In this document: one piece after another, positions 57,240 to 64,000 of the stretch
How positions within the stretch are numbered: the stretch's first letter is position 1
How the letters are laid out: each line of letters begins with the position of its first letter
NCBI GenBank assembly: GCA_021741355.1
Contig: JAIOXZ010000002.1
Coordinates: 210,175 to 274,174 of the forward strand
DNA length: 64,000 bases
Direction of reading: 5' to 3'
DNA from: Caulobacter sp.
Lineage (GTDB): Bacteria; Pseudomonadota; Alphaproteobacteria; Caulobacterales; Caulobacteraceae
Program-made: the position numbers and the translations under genes
Notes under the pieces: generated by a model
Told to the model about the DNA's origin: nothing
Database searches by the model: none
Seen by the model: the letters and a program-made list of their open reading frames with translations, nothing else

Positions 57240-57797
57240 ATGACCGATCTGTCCAGTCTGATAGCCGCCCTGCCAGACCGGAGTCTGCTGGTGCTGGACG
57301 ACGACCTGGCGCTGCGGACGCGGCTCGGCCGGGCGCTGGAGCAGCGCGGCTTCGTCGTGACCATGGCCGCCGGCGTCGCCGAGGCGCTGGACGCGGTGAA
57401 GGCCGCCCCGCCCGCCTTCGCCGTGCTCGACATGCGGCTGGACGACGGGACGGGCCTGAAGGTGGTCGAGGCGATCCGCGACGCGCGCCCGGACGCGCGG
57501 GTGGTCATGCTGACCGGCTACGGCAACATCGCCACCGCCGTGGCGGCGGTGAAGGCCGGCGCGGTCGACTATCTGGCCAAGCCGGCCGACGCCGACGACG
57601 TCGCCCGCGCCCTGCTGGCCGCCGGCGACATGCTGGCCGCGCCGCCGGAGAACCCGATGAGCGCCGACCGGGTCCGCTGGGAGCATATCCAGCGGGTCTA
57701 CGAGCTGTGCGGCCACAACGTTTCCGAGACTGCCCGCCGCCTGTCGATGCATCGCCGCACCCTGCAGCGGATCCTGGCCAAGCGCGCGCCGCGGTAG
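57240..57797 (+). CDS. regA: Response regulator RegA/PrrA
   Basis: The 185-residue regulator has a receiver domain (about 15-135) with the acidic pocket LVLDDDLALR, the phospho-acceptor Asp in FAVLDMRLDDGTGL, and a C-terminal Fis-type HTH (HNVSETARRLSMHRRTLQRIL) cited in part. This is the standard RegA layout. The stop codon TAG is the first element of a TAGGG heptamer array (57795-57845), so the repeat begins inside the gene. Confidence 0.95.
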   Translation: MTDLSSLIAALPDRSLLVLDDDLALRTRLGRALEQRGFVVTMAAGVAEALDAVKAAPPAFAVLDMRLDDGTGLKVVEAIRDARPDARVVMLTGYGNIATAVAAVKAGAVDYLAKPADADDVARALLAAGDMLAAPPENPMSADRVRWEHIQRVYELCGHNVSETARRLSMHRRTLQRILAKRAPR

Positions 57798-57920
57798 GGT
57801 TAGGGAGTAGGGCGTAGGGAGTAGGGCGTAGGGAGTAGGGAGTAGCAAGAGGATCACTGAAGCGCGGCGAGCGCCGCCGCTTCGCTCGACTACTCCCTAC
57901 TCCCTACGCCCTACTCCCTA
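57795..57920. repeat. Inverted TAGGGAG heptamer array, element 1
   Basis: The left arm (57795-57845) is TAGGGT followed by six heptamers of TAGGGAG or TAGGGCG and a final TAG. The right arm (57890-57920) is its reverse complement with the same order of variants, giving a perfect 31-bp inverted repeat (57815-57845 with 57890-57920) around a 44-base loop. Four or more GGG tracts with 4-base spacers on one strand fit the G-quadruplex pattern. The array begins at the regA stop codon. Confidence 0.95.
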
Positions 57921-57958
57921 TCCCCCAAGGCCCAACCGCTCGGGCACAGCCCCCCCGA

Positions 57959-58396
57959 TCACCCCCGAAACGCCGCCAGCCGCGCGAACGCCAGGGTCAG
58001 CGCCTTGCGGCGCGCGGCGGCGAGCGGGGTCCAGCCGGGCTCGCGCACGACGGCGCCGCCGAAGCCGTCGGCGACGATCAGGCCCGGCTCCGGCGGGATC
58101 AGGTCCGCCGGAAAGCCCGGCGACACGGCGAAGAAGAAGGCGTCACAGTACGGCGCGTACTCCGCCCACTTGCGGTCGGTCAGATAGTCCTCGGGGCTCG
58201 ACTTGACCTCGACGATGATGATCTCGCCCTTGCGGCCCAGCGCCATCAGGTCCGCCCGCCGCCCGTTGGGCAGCCCCACCTCGGCCAGCGGCGCATAGCC
58301 CATCTCGACCAGCAGCCGCGCCGCGCCGCGCGTGACCGCGAGCGTGGTTTCCGGCCGGGTGACCGTGACGAGCGTGAGGGCGACGACTTCCACCAC
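57959..58396 (-). CDS. mmcB: MmcB-family DNA repair protein
   Basis: The 145-residue protein matches the Caulobacter MmcB family (SOS-regulated, needed for mitomycin C resistance). It has a restriction-endonuclease-like core: EVGLPNGRRADLMALGRKGEIIIVEVKSS, with the Asp and the Glu-x-Lys of a PD-(D/E)xK nuclease. It likely acts on damaged DNA. The start is GTG at 58396. A LexA box (GTTC-N7-GTTC) ends 25 bases upstream of the start, so DNA damage control is strongly suggested. Confidence 0.9.
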   Translation of the reverse strand: MVEVVALTLVTVTRPETTLAVTRGAARLLVEMGYAPLAEVGLPNGRRADLMALGRKGEIIIVEVKSSPEDYLTDRKWAEYAPYCDAFFFAVSPGFPADLIPPEPGLIVADGFGGAVVREPGWTPLAAARRKALTLAFARLAAFRG

Positions 58397-58406
58397 CCGA
58401 ATTTAT

Positions 58407-58421
58407 GTTCCGGTTTCGTTC
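58407..58421 (-). promoter_or_regulatory. LexA (SOS) box of mmcB
   Basis: GTTC-N7-GTTC is an exact match to the alphaproteobacterial LexA operator direct repeat. It lies 11-25 bases upstream of the mmcB GTG, inside the expected promoter region. It is the only SOS box I noticed in the window. Confidence 0.85.
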
Positions 58422-58425
58422 GAGG

Positions 58426-58944
58426 TCAACCGGCATGCGCCGGGAACTCCAGCGTCTGGCCATAGCCCAGCGCCCGGATGCGGGCGATGGCGGCGGCTTT
58501 CGCGCCGGCGGGCATGACGGCCTTGCGGGACAGCAGCCAGATATAGTTGCCGCCGGGGGTGGCCATCAGGGTCCAGCCGCCGTCGGCGGCGGTGTCGAGC
58601 ACCCAGTACTCCTGCTTCCGGATGCCGCCGAAGAAGCTCATCTCGAACCGGGCGTTGTTCGTACCGGGCAGGATGCGTCCGGTGGTCACGAAGGTCTTGG
58701 CCGCGCCCCTGGGCGAGCCCTTGCGGCAGACCTGGTTGACCTGGAACCGTGCGCCGGTGCTGGCGAACTGGGTGTAGGGCGCCTGGCAGTCGCGCTGGCC
58801 GGCGTTGGGGATGCGGGCGATCTCGTACCAGCGGCCCGAATAGAAGCTGGTCGACACCGGCTTGGTCGGCTGCGGCGCGGCGGCCAGGGCGGCGCCGGCG
58901 ATGAGCAGGCCGGCGAACAGGGCGATGAGCGGCGTTCGGTTCAT
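58426..58944 (-). CDS. Lipocalin-family protein
   Basis: The 172-residue protein has a signal peptide (about 1-21, cleavage after ALA) and lipocalin features: YSGRWYEIARIPN (the G-x-W motif) at the start of the barrel and YIWLLSRKAVMPAG near the C-terminus. Cys residues (about 51 and 73) may form a disulfide. It resembles the bacterial Blc group but lacks a lipobox, so it is probably a soluble periplasmic carrier for a lipid or membrane molecule. The upstream part is the mmcB promoter region. Confidence 0.85.
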   Translation of the reverse strand: MNRTPLIALFAGLLIAGAALAAAPQPTKPVSTSFYSGRWYEIARIPNAGQRDCQAPYTQFASTGARFQVNQVCRKGSPRGAAKTFVTTGRILPGTNNARFEMSFFGGIRKQEYWVLDTAADGGWTLMATPGGNYIWLLSRKAVMPAGAKAAAIARIRALGYGQTLEFPAHAG

Positions 58945-59010
58945 GGGACCCACTTTAGCGCGCCCGGCCGCAAAGTGGATTCCGGTCTTCGGCGCAAGGA
59001 TCTGAAACGC

Positions 59011-59041
59011 AAAACGCCCCGCCGGGTTGCGGCGGAGCGTT
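59011..59041 (-). terminator. Terminator of the ferritin-like gene
   Basis: AACGCCCCGCCG at 59013-59024 pairs with CGGCGGAGCGTT at 59030-59041 (11 of 12), followed on the minus strand by TTGCGTTT. It lies 25 bases after the stop of the gene at 59066. Confidence 0.75.
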
Positions 59042-59065
59042 CGCGGGTCCGTCGAAACGGAGGCC

Positions 59066-60193
59066 CTATTCGGCGGCGATGCTGACCGGCTTGTGCTCGC
59101 GGTCCTTGAAGTTGATCGCCTGCAGGTAACGGATGCCGTCTTCGGCGATGTCGTCGCCGACCATCCGGTCGCCTTCCGACTTCAGCTCTTCCAGATCGAC
59201 ATACATGCCGTAGAAGGCCTTGGTGCGGTCGGTGATGATACCGGCGTTGAGCAGCGTCTTGACCAGCACGCGGAAGATGTTGGTCTGCTCCTTCATGCTC
59301 TCGCGACGGATGTCGTCGGTCATGATCTGGGCGAACTCGGCGACCACCTTGTCGGGGTCGAGGCCGAAGCTCTCGTACAGGTCACGCTGCTGGTTGGGAC
59401 CGACGAGGTTGAACAGCACCGCCTGGAAGCAGTGGGCCGCCCAGTCCTCGATGACGGCGTGCTCTTCGGGGCTCAGCTTGGGGATCGTGCGATCGGCCCA
59501 GATCTTCCCGAACTTGTGGTGGAAGGCCTCGTCGGTCATGACCAGCTGCATCAGCTTCTTGCCGACCGGGTCATTGAGCTTGTTGTAGAAGGTCGCGAAG
59601 GCGCCCATGGCCAGGCCCTCGACCAGCATCTGCATGCCGATGATCTTCTTGTAGACCTCCGGCGCGCCGATGATCTCGACCAGCAGGTTCTTCAGCGTCG
59701 GGCCGCATTCGACCGGACGGCCCCAGCGGGCCTTGACGTATTTGGCGAAGGCCGTGACGTGGCGGGCCTCTTCGCGGGTCTGGTTGGCGGCGTATTCCTG
59801 CGCGCCCTGGTCCTTCAGCACGTGGCAGAGGCTGGCCGACAGGTTCAGCGCGCCCTGCTCGCCGTGCAGGATCGAGGAGAAGCTGCGCAGGGTGGACTCG
59901 TTGATGAAGCGGATGCGCTCCAGCGGGTCCGACAGGTGGTTGGAGACGTAGTCGGTCGACAGGGCCACGACCATGTCCTCGGGAACCAGCGGCTGGTTCA
60001 CCATGTCGAAGGGCTCGTCGAAGTCGATGTAGTCCTTGTCCAGCGGATCCCAGAAGTGGTCGTGGGTCGCGGAGATGATCTTGTCGAAGGCCGTGGAGCG
60101 GTTGCCGTAGCGGTCGAGTTCGAGCATCGACTCGAAATCGTCCGGCGCAACCGCGTCGTACATGGCGTCCTTGGTGATGTTCTTGTCGGTCAT
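59066..60193 (-). CDS. Di-iron ferritin-like protein (oxidase/oxygenase, R2-like fold)
   Basis: The 375-residue helical protein has carboxylate/His motifs typical of di-iron four-helix bundles: HGEQGALNLSASLCH, NQTREEARHVTAFAKY (EARH), EGLAMGAFATFYN and MTDEAFHHKFGKIW. It resembles the AurF/R2-like ferritin superfamily, but the substrate is unknown. The ATG at 60193 has GGAGGAT upstream. A near-perfect palindrome (60255-60269) in the promoter suggests repressor control. It lies with mmcB and the lipocalin gene between two heptamer arrays. Confidence 0.8.
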   Translation of the reverse strand: MTDKNITKDAMYDAVAPDDFESMLELDRYGNRSTAFDKIISATHDHFWDPLDKDYIDFDEPFDMVNQPLVPEDMVVALSTDYVSNHLSDPLERIRFINESTLRSFSSILHGEQGALNLSASLCHVLKDQGAQEYAANQTREEARHVTAFAKYVKARWGRPVECGPTLKNLLVEIIGAPEVYKKIIGMQMLVEGLAMGAFATFYNKLNDPVGKKLMQLVMTDEAFHHKFGKIWADRTIPKLSPEEHAVIEDWAAHCFQAVLFNLVGPNQQRDLYESFGLDPDKVVAEFAQIMTDDIRRESMKEQTNIFRVLVKTLLNAGIITDRTKAFYGMYVDLEELKSEGDRMVGDDIAEDGIRYLQAINFKDREHKPVSIAAE

Positions 60194-60254
60194 CGCAACG
60201 ATCCTCCGGCCAGTCATGGGATTACGGGCCCGTTGCAGCCGGACCTCGCTCAAG

Positions 60255-60269
60255 GTGAACACTGTCCAC
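60255..60269 (-). promoter_or_regulatory. Palindromic operator candidate GTGAACA-C-TGTCCAC
   Basis: The arms match at 6 of 7 positions around one central base. The site lies 62-76 bases upstream of the ferritin-like start, where a TetR-family or similar dimeric regulator could bind. No regulator gene is adjacent. Confidence 0.45.
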
Positions 60270-60347
60270 TTGATGCGACTGCGGGTCAATTGAAAAGTGA
60301 CGGGGGCGTCAACTTCTTACGGGGAGTTAACGATGAGGGGGCGGGCG

Positions 60348-60513
60348 TAGGGACCAGGGAGTAGGGACCAGGGAGTAGGGAGTAGGGAGTAGGGAGTAGG
60401 GAGTAGGGAGTAGGGGGTAGGGAGTAGCAAGGGGATTGGCGCGGCGCCGGCGGAGGGCGCAGAACGAACTACGCCCTACTCCCTACGCCCTACTCCCTAC
60501 GGCCTACTCCCTT
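60348..60513. repeat. Inverted TAGGGAG heptamer array, element 2
   Basis: The left arm (60348-60427) has eleven heptamers, starting with alternating TAGGGAC and CAGGGAG, then TAGGGAG runs and one TAGGGGG, ending TAG. The right arm (60469-60513) is the reverse complement with TAGGGCG, TAGGGAG and TAGGCCG units. Both elements continue after the left arm with CAAGRGGAT, so they share ancestry. The array ends 2 bases before the SWIM gene stop. It explains most of the gap between 60194 and 60515; the rest (60194-60347) is promoter DNA of the ferritin-like gene. Confidence 0.95.
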
Positions 60514-60515
60514 CC

Positions 60516-60947
60516 TCACCCCACCGGCTCGCCTTCGAGCTCCCGCAGCAGTCCGGGGTCGCGGCGGGCGCGGTCGACGGCCAGGGCGGCGTCATCGCGG
60601 CCCTCCATTTCGAGCATGTCGGTCAGACGGGTCAGGCGGTCGGCGGCGGCTTCCAGCGTCGCGTCATCGGCGTCCAGCACCGTGAACACCGTGGCCACCA
60701 CATGTTTGCAGCGCAGGCCGCTGTCCTGGAAATCGGGGCAGGTGCAGCGGGCGTCCGAGCCGTCCGGCGCGGCGACCTCGACGACATAGGCAATGCCCCG
60801 CTCGCCCGTCACATGGGCCAGCACGCCGGCCCGGGAGACCTCGACCAGATCGACCCAGCCCTTGGCGGCATAGGCCTCGCCGCGCATGATGCGGGCCTCG
60901 GGCATATCCCGGCGAACGGCGTCATAGTCGAAGTCGGGCGCGAGCAT
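60516..60947 (-). CDS. SWIM zinc-finger domain protein
   Basis: The 143-residue protein contains CTCPDFQDSGLRCKHVVATVF, the CxCx(n)CxH pattern of a SWIM zinc finger (about residues 66-80). SWIM domains bind DNA or proteins, often beside SNF2-type helicases or Rad51 paralogues. A helicase partner is not in the window. The 3' end touches the heptamer array. Confidence 0.85.
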   Translation of the reverse strand: MLAPDFDYDAVRRDMPEARIMRGEAYAAKGWVDLVEVSRAGVLAHVTGERGIAYVVEVAAPDGSDARCTCPDFQDSGLRCKHVVATVFTVLDADDATLEAAADRLTRLTDMLEMEGRDDAALAVDRARRDPGLLRELEGEPVG

Positions 60948-61012
60948 GGGCCAGTCCTATCCGATTCGTTCACGGTTTGTCTTGGGCGACCGAAAGGCGG
61001 CGCGGCGCGGCC

Positions 61013-61417
61013 TCAGTCACGGGCTTCGATGGCGTGGATGGCGTCGTCGGACAGGCCGAAATGATGGCCGATCTCGTGCACCAGCACATGGGTGATCAGC
61101 TCGCCGAGCGTCACATTCCCGCGCTCGGCCCATTCATCGAGGATCGGCCGGCGATAGAGGAACACCATCGAGGGCTGCGGCAGCGGATCGAGCACCGAGC
61201 GCCGCGACAGGTCGACGCCCTGATAGAGGCCAGTCAGCTCGAAGGCATCCTCGATGCCCAGCTCCGCCAGCACATCGTCCTCGGCGAAGTCGGCCACCCG
61301 GATGACCGCCTCGCCCGCCAGCTGGCGGAACGGGTCGGGCAGGGCGTCGAACGCGGCGCGGGCGATCCGCGCGAAATCATCGAGAGAGGGCGCCAGAGCG
61401 TCGGCCGGAAAGGTCAT
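61013..61417 (-). CDS. Metallopeptidase family protein (zincin-like, DUF1025 type)
   Basis: The 134-residue protein has HVLVHEIGHHFGLSDDAIH with the HExxHxxGxxD zinc motif near residue 114-124, and YRRPILDEW just before. This matches the small minimal-zincin family (DUF1025) common in alphaproteobacteria, whose function is unknown. The ATG at 61417 (MTFPADALAPSLDDF) is favoured over a much longer reading frame that is antisense to divL. It is divergent from divL. Confidence 0.87.
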   Translation of the reverse strand: MTFPADALAPSLDDFARIARAAFDALPDPFRQLAGEAVIRVADFAEDDVLAELGIEDAFELTGLYQGVDLSRRSVLDPLPQPSMVFLYRRPILDEWAERGNVTLGELITHVLVHEIGHHFGLSDDAIHAIEARD

Positions 61418-61511
61418 GCGACGAAGATGGCGCCCCGCACGACGCTTCGCCAGTCGCCGGAGCGCGCCGCCTCGCCTATCGTGAGGCACCCATGATTCGG
61501 GCGGGTCTCGC

Positions 61512-63833
61512 ATGACGCAAATGGAACTGATCGTCGCCGCCACGGCGGGCGCCGTCTGTCTGGCGATCTGCGCGGTGCTGTGGGCGCTGGTGCAGCGTCG
61601 GGCGATGGACCGTCGGCTGCACGCGATGCAGGACCGGCTGGAGGCCGTCGAGGGCCGCGCCGCCGCCGCCCAGGCCTCCGCCGAGGCCTTCGACTCGAGC
61701 CTGCTGGTGATCGACGACGGCCGCGCCCTGCTGGCCTCGGGCGAGGAAAACCTCGAGGCCTGCGCCGCCGCCTTCAACCTGCCGGCCGCCGAGCCGCAGG
61801 CCATGGTCAACGCCATCATGCGCGCTGAGCCGGACCACGCCACGCGGCTGCGGGCGCTGTTCGAGCGGGGCGAGCCCTGCGCCTTCGAGGCCCGCGGGCC
61901 GAAGGGCGTGGTGTCGGTCGAGGGCCGCGCCGCCGGGGCGCTGGCCTGGCTTCGCCTGACCGCCGCGCCGGGGGACGAGACCGCCCTGCCGAGCGCCGCC
62001 CGTCTGGCCGCCTTCCTCGACGCCCGTCCCGAGCCCGCCTGGATCGCCGGGGCCGACGGCGCGGTGCAATGGGCCAACAAGGCCTGGCTGGCCGCGGTCA
62101 GCGCGCGCGACGCCGGCGCCGCCGCCAGCCTCGGCCTGTCCCTCGACAAGGGGGCCGACGCCATCGCCAGCGAGGCGGCCAATCTGGGCGAGCGCCGCGA
62201 GACCACCCGCTGGATCTCGCTGGGCGGGCAGCGCAAGGCGCTGAAGGTCACCGCCGAACCGCTGGAGGGCGGCGGGGTGGCCGTCTGGACCGCCGACGTG
62301 ACCCAGGCCGAGGAGATCCAGGACGCCCTCAAGCGTCACGTGGCCGCGCACGACGAGACCCTCAACCACATCGCCGAGGCGGTCGCCATCTTCGGCCCGA
62401 CCCGGCGGCTGTCGTTCCACAACACCGCCTTCGCCGACCTCTGGGGGCTGGAGACGGCCTGGCTGGCCGAGCGGCCGACGCATGGCGAGATCCTCGATCG
62501 CCTGCGACAGCGCCAGCGGCTGCCCGAGACGCCGGACTATGCCCGCTGGAAGGCCGCCGAGCTGGCCCGCTACGAGACCCTCGGGCCGCAGCCGGACGAC
62601 CGCTGGACCCTGCCCGACGGCCGCACCCTGCGGCTGATCCGCCAGCCGCACCCGATGGGCGGCCTGCTGCTGCTCTATTCGGACATCACCGGCGAGGTGC
62701 GGCTGCGCGCGCAGTACAACGCCCTGATCCAGGTGCAGCAGGCGACGCTCGACAAGCTGAACGACGCGGTGGTGGTGTTCGGCTCGAACGGACGGCTGAG
62801 GCTGCACAACGAGGCCTTCGCCCGGTTCTGGAATGTCGCCGAGGAGGACCTCGACGAGGGGGTCAACTTCGAGCGGGTGGTCGAGCTGTGCACGCCGCGC
62901 CTGCATGACATCGCCTTCTGGCAGGAGCTCAAGGGCCGGGTCGGCGATCCCGATCCCGAGGCCCGCGCCCCGACCGCCGGCGAGATCCGCAACGCCGTGG
63001 GCCGCATCGTCGCCTGGCAGACCCGGCCGCTGCCCGACGGCGCGACCCTGATCGCCTTCGCTGACATCACCGACGCCCGCCAGCTGGAAGGCGCCCTGGC
63101 CGACAAGGAGGCCGCGCTCGACAGCGCCGAGCGGCTGAAGCGCGAGTTCGTCGGCAACGTGTCCTACGAGCTGCGCACCCCGCTCACCACGATCATCGGC
63201 TATTCGGAACTGCTCGACCGGATGGGCGAGGCGATCCCCGAGCGCGGCCGGTCACACCTGGGCGCCGTACGGCAGGCCGCCGTCCAGCTGGGCCGGTCGA
63301 TCGACGACGTGCTCGACATCGCCGCCATCGACGCCGAGGAGATGGCGCTGGAGCTGGGCGACGTGCGGGTCGGCGCGCTGCTGACCGAGGTCGCCGAGCG
63401 CTGGAAGGTGATGGCGGAAGCGGCCAAGGTCACCCTGGCGCTCGAAGGCGATCCCGACGACATCGGCCTGATCCGCGGCGACAACCGCCGGCTGGTCCAG
63501 ACCCTCGACCATCTGGTGGAGAACGCCCTGCGCCAGACGCCGCCGGGCGGGGTGGTGACCCTGTCGGCGATGCGGGCGGCGGGCGAGGTGCGGCTGGCGG
63601 TGCGTGACACCGGCCGGGGCGTGCCGTTCCACGTCCAGGCGCACATCTTCGACCGCTTCGTCGGCCGCGACCGCGGCGGACCGGGCCTGGGCCTGGCGCT
63701 GGTCAAGGCGCTGGTCGAACTGCACGGCGGCTGGGTGGCGCTGGAAAGCGAACCCGGCCAGGGCTCGACCTTCACCTGCCACCTGCCCGAGGCGGCGCAT
63801 GTGGAGACCGGGCAGAAGGAATTGGGGTTTTAG
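61512..63833 (+). CDS. divL: Cell-cycle kinase DivL (tyrosine-variant histidine kinase)
   Basis: The 773-residue protein has one N-terminal transmembrane helix (about 8-28), several PAS-like domains (about 165-265, 285-400 and 410-520), a HisKA-like dimerisation domain and a GHKL ATPase region. The H-box reads FVGNVSYELRTPLTTIIGYSELL with Tyr552 where histidine kinases have His; this YELRTPLTT variant is diagnostic of Caulobacter DivL. DivL binds phosphorylated DivK and controls CckA, and so CtrA activity. The ATPase domain keeps an N-box (DHLVENALRQTP) and GxGLGLAL. Length matches DivL. Confidence 0.95.
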   Translation: MTQMELIVAATAGAVCLAICAVLWALVQRRAMDRRLHAMQDRLEAVEGRAAAAQASAEAFDSSLLVIDDGRALLASGEENLEACAAAFNLPAAEPQAMVNAIMRAEPDHATRLRALFERGEPCAFEARGPKGVVSVEGRAAGALAWLRLTAAPGDETALPSAARLAAFLDARPEPAWIAGADGAVQWANKAWLAAVSARDAGAAASLGLSLDKGADAIASEAANLGERRETTRWISLGGQRKALKVTAEPLEGGGVAVWTADVTQAEEIQDALKRHVAAHDETLNHIAEAVAIFGPTRRLSFHNTAFADLWGLETAWLAERPTHGEILDRLRQRQRLPETPDYARWKAAELARYETLGPQPDDRWTLPDGRTLRLIRQPHPMGGLLLLYSDITGEVRLRAQYNALIQVQQATLDKLNDAVVVFGSNGRLRLHNEAFARFWNVAEEDLDEGVNFERVVELCTPRLHDIAFWQELKGRVGDPDPEARAPTAGEIRNAVGRIVAWQTRPLPDGATLIAFADITDARQLEGALADKEAALDSAERLKREFVGNVSYELRTPLTTIIGYSELLDRMGEAIPERGRSHLGAVRQAAVQLGRSIDDVLDIAAIDAEEMALELGDVRVGALLTEVAERWKVMAEAAKVTLALEGDPDDIGLIRGDNRRLVQTLDHLVENALRQTPPGGVVTLSAMRAAGEVRLAVRDTGRGVPFHVQAHIFDRFVGRDRGGPGLGLALVKALVELHGGWVALESEPGQGSTFTCHLPEAAHVETGQKELGF

Positions 63834-63867
63834 GGTGCGCTGAAGGCCCCGTCTGAGCCAAGGCCTA

Positions 63868-64000
63868 GAGCGTTCGACGGTTAAGTTGGTGCATAGCCGG
63901 CATGTTGGAAGTAGTTGGCGCATTCCTGGGGTGTGAAGGCGTCGAGGACTTGGCCGATCCTGTCCCAGAGATTGTCTCGGGTGCGTTCGGATGCCTTGCG
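63868..64000 (-). mobile_element. IS630-type insertion sequence, one end (continues beyond window)
   Basis: The DNA from about 63868 to the edge holds the 3' end of an IS630-like transposase and, outside it, GAGCGTTCGACGGTTAAG, probably the terminal inverted repeat. A TA dinucleotide at 63866-63867 fits the IS630 target. Only one end is visible. Confidence 0.7.
63881..64000 (-). CDS. IS630-family transposase, C-terminal 39 residues (partial)
   Basis: The minus-strand frame reads in from the window edge as ...RTRDNLWDRIGQVLDAF and ends CANYFQHAGYAPT with TAA at 63881-63883. The CxNYFxxAGY(A/E)P ending is typical of IS630 transposases. The catalytic DDE region lies outside the window, so activity cannot be judged. 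It is the only transposase seen. Confidence 0.8.
   Translation of the reverse strand, partial: RKASERTRDNLWDRIGQVLDAFTPQECANYFQHAGYAPT

Noticed and set aside
57795..57920. CRISPR-like array
   Set aside because: The units are contiguous 7-base repeats without spacers and occur in inverted arms; no cas gene is present.
61418..62332. Long N-terminal extension of the zincin (439-residue frame)
   Set aside because: The extension is antisense to divL and has Arg/Ala/Ser-rich shadow composition; the short protein matches the known family length.

Overview
The window is high-GC, densely coded DNA from a member of the Caulobacterales (alphaproteobacteria; Caulobacter, Phenylobacterium or Brevundimonas type). 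The main reasons are a DivL-type kinase with tyrosine in place of the phospho-accepting histidine, an mmcB gene behind an alphaproteobacterial LexA box (GTTC-N7-GTTC), a short Flp pilin with a CtrA-like box upstream, RegB/RegA, and the FYDLN/TIGR02300 and Hsp20-DUF1150 genes. The genus cannot be fixed from the sequence alone.

Layout. 1-2349: Flp/Tad pilus genes (two tandem pilins on the minus strand, a secretin-N-domain protein and two TadE-like pseudopilins on the plus strand). 2342-6013 (minus): pabC, pabB and an MFS transporter. 6014-7019: about 1 kb without a supported gene, holding two repeat families. 7020-10406: rpoN, an exoD-like gene, hpf and ptsN. 10442-10597: first copy of a highly structured dispersed repeat. 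10636-11398 (minus): DUF1150 and hsp20. 11616-14073: lipoprotein, M48 protease and lipoprotein operon. 14251-15363: small membrane protein, tRNA-Ala(GGC), FYDLN protein. 15479-19292: aroA, cmk, rpsA. 19306-26159: degenerate EAL-like protein, ihfB, mscL, trpFBA-accD, folC.

26375-38187 (minus): a nearly continuous run trxA, addA, addB, murU-like, amgK-like, tsaE, acyltransferase, hemW, rdgB, with 4-11 base overlaps at most junctions. 38188-39604: a plus-strand accessory cassette (38-residue membrane protein, DUF2975 membrane protein, YozG-like HTH regulator) inserted between rph and rdgB and ending in a palindromic repeat. 39605-48500: rph (minus), then hrcA, grpE, dnaN, small genes, recF, gyrB. 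48497-55708: a small pentad-repeat protein, recQ, PBP1A-type enzyme, YgjP-like metalloprotein, phaZ, sco. 55751-57797: regB-regA redox two-component system. 57795-60513: mmcB, lipocalin and a di-iron ferritin-like protein lying between two inverted heptamer (TAGGGAG) arrays. 60516-63833: SWIM protein, zincin, divL. 63868-64000: the end of an IS630-type element.

Most of the window is core metabolism and DNA maintenance: folate and tryptophan/chorismate genes; AddAB, RecF, RecQ, GyrB, DnaN and MmcB for replication and repair; AmgK/MurU and PBP for the cell wall; RegBA with Sco for respiratory redox control. No complete defence system, CRISPR array or prophage is visible. The most unusual material is non-coding: a cloverleaf-like 155-base repeat with compensatory changes between copies, telomere-like G-rich heptamer arrays in inverted pairs, and several perfect 27-31 base inverted repeats between genes. 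The DUF2975 cassette and the pentad-repeat protein beside gyrB are the least understood coding features.
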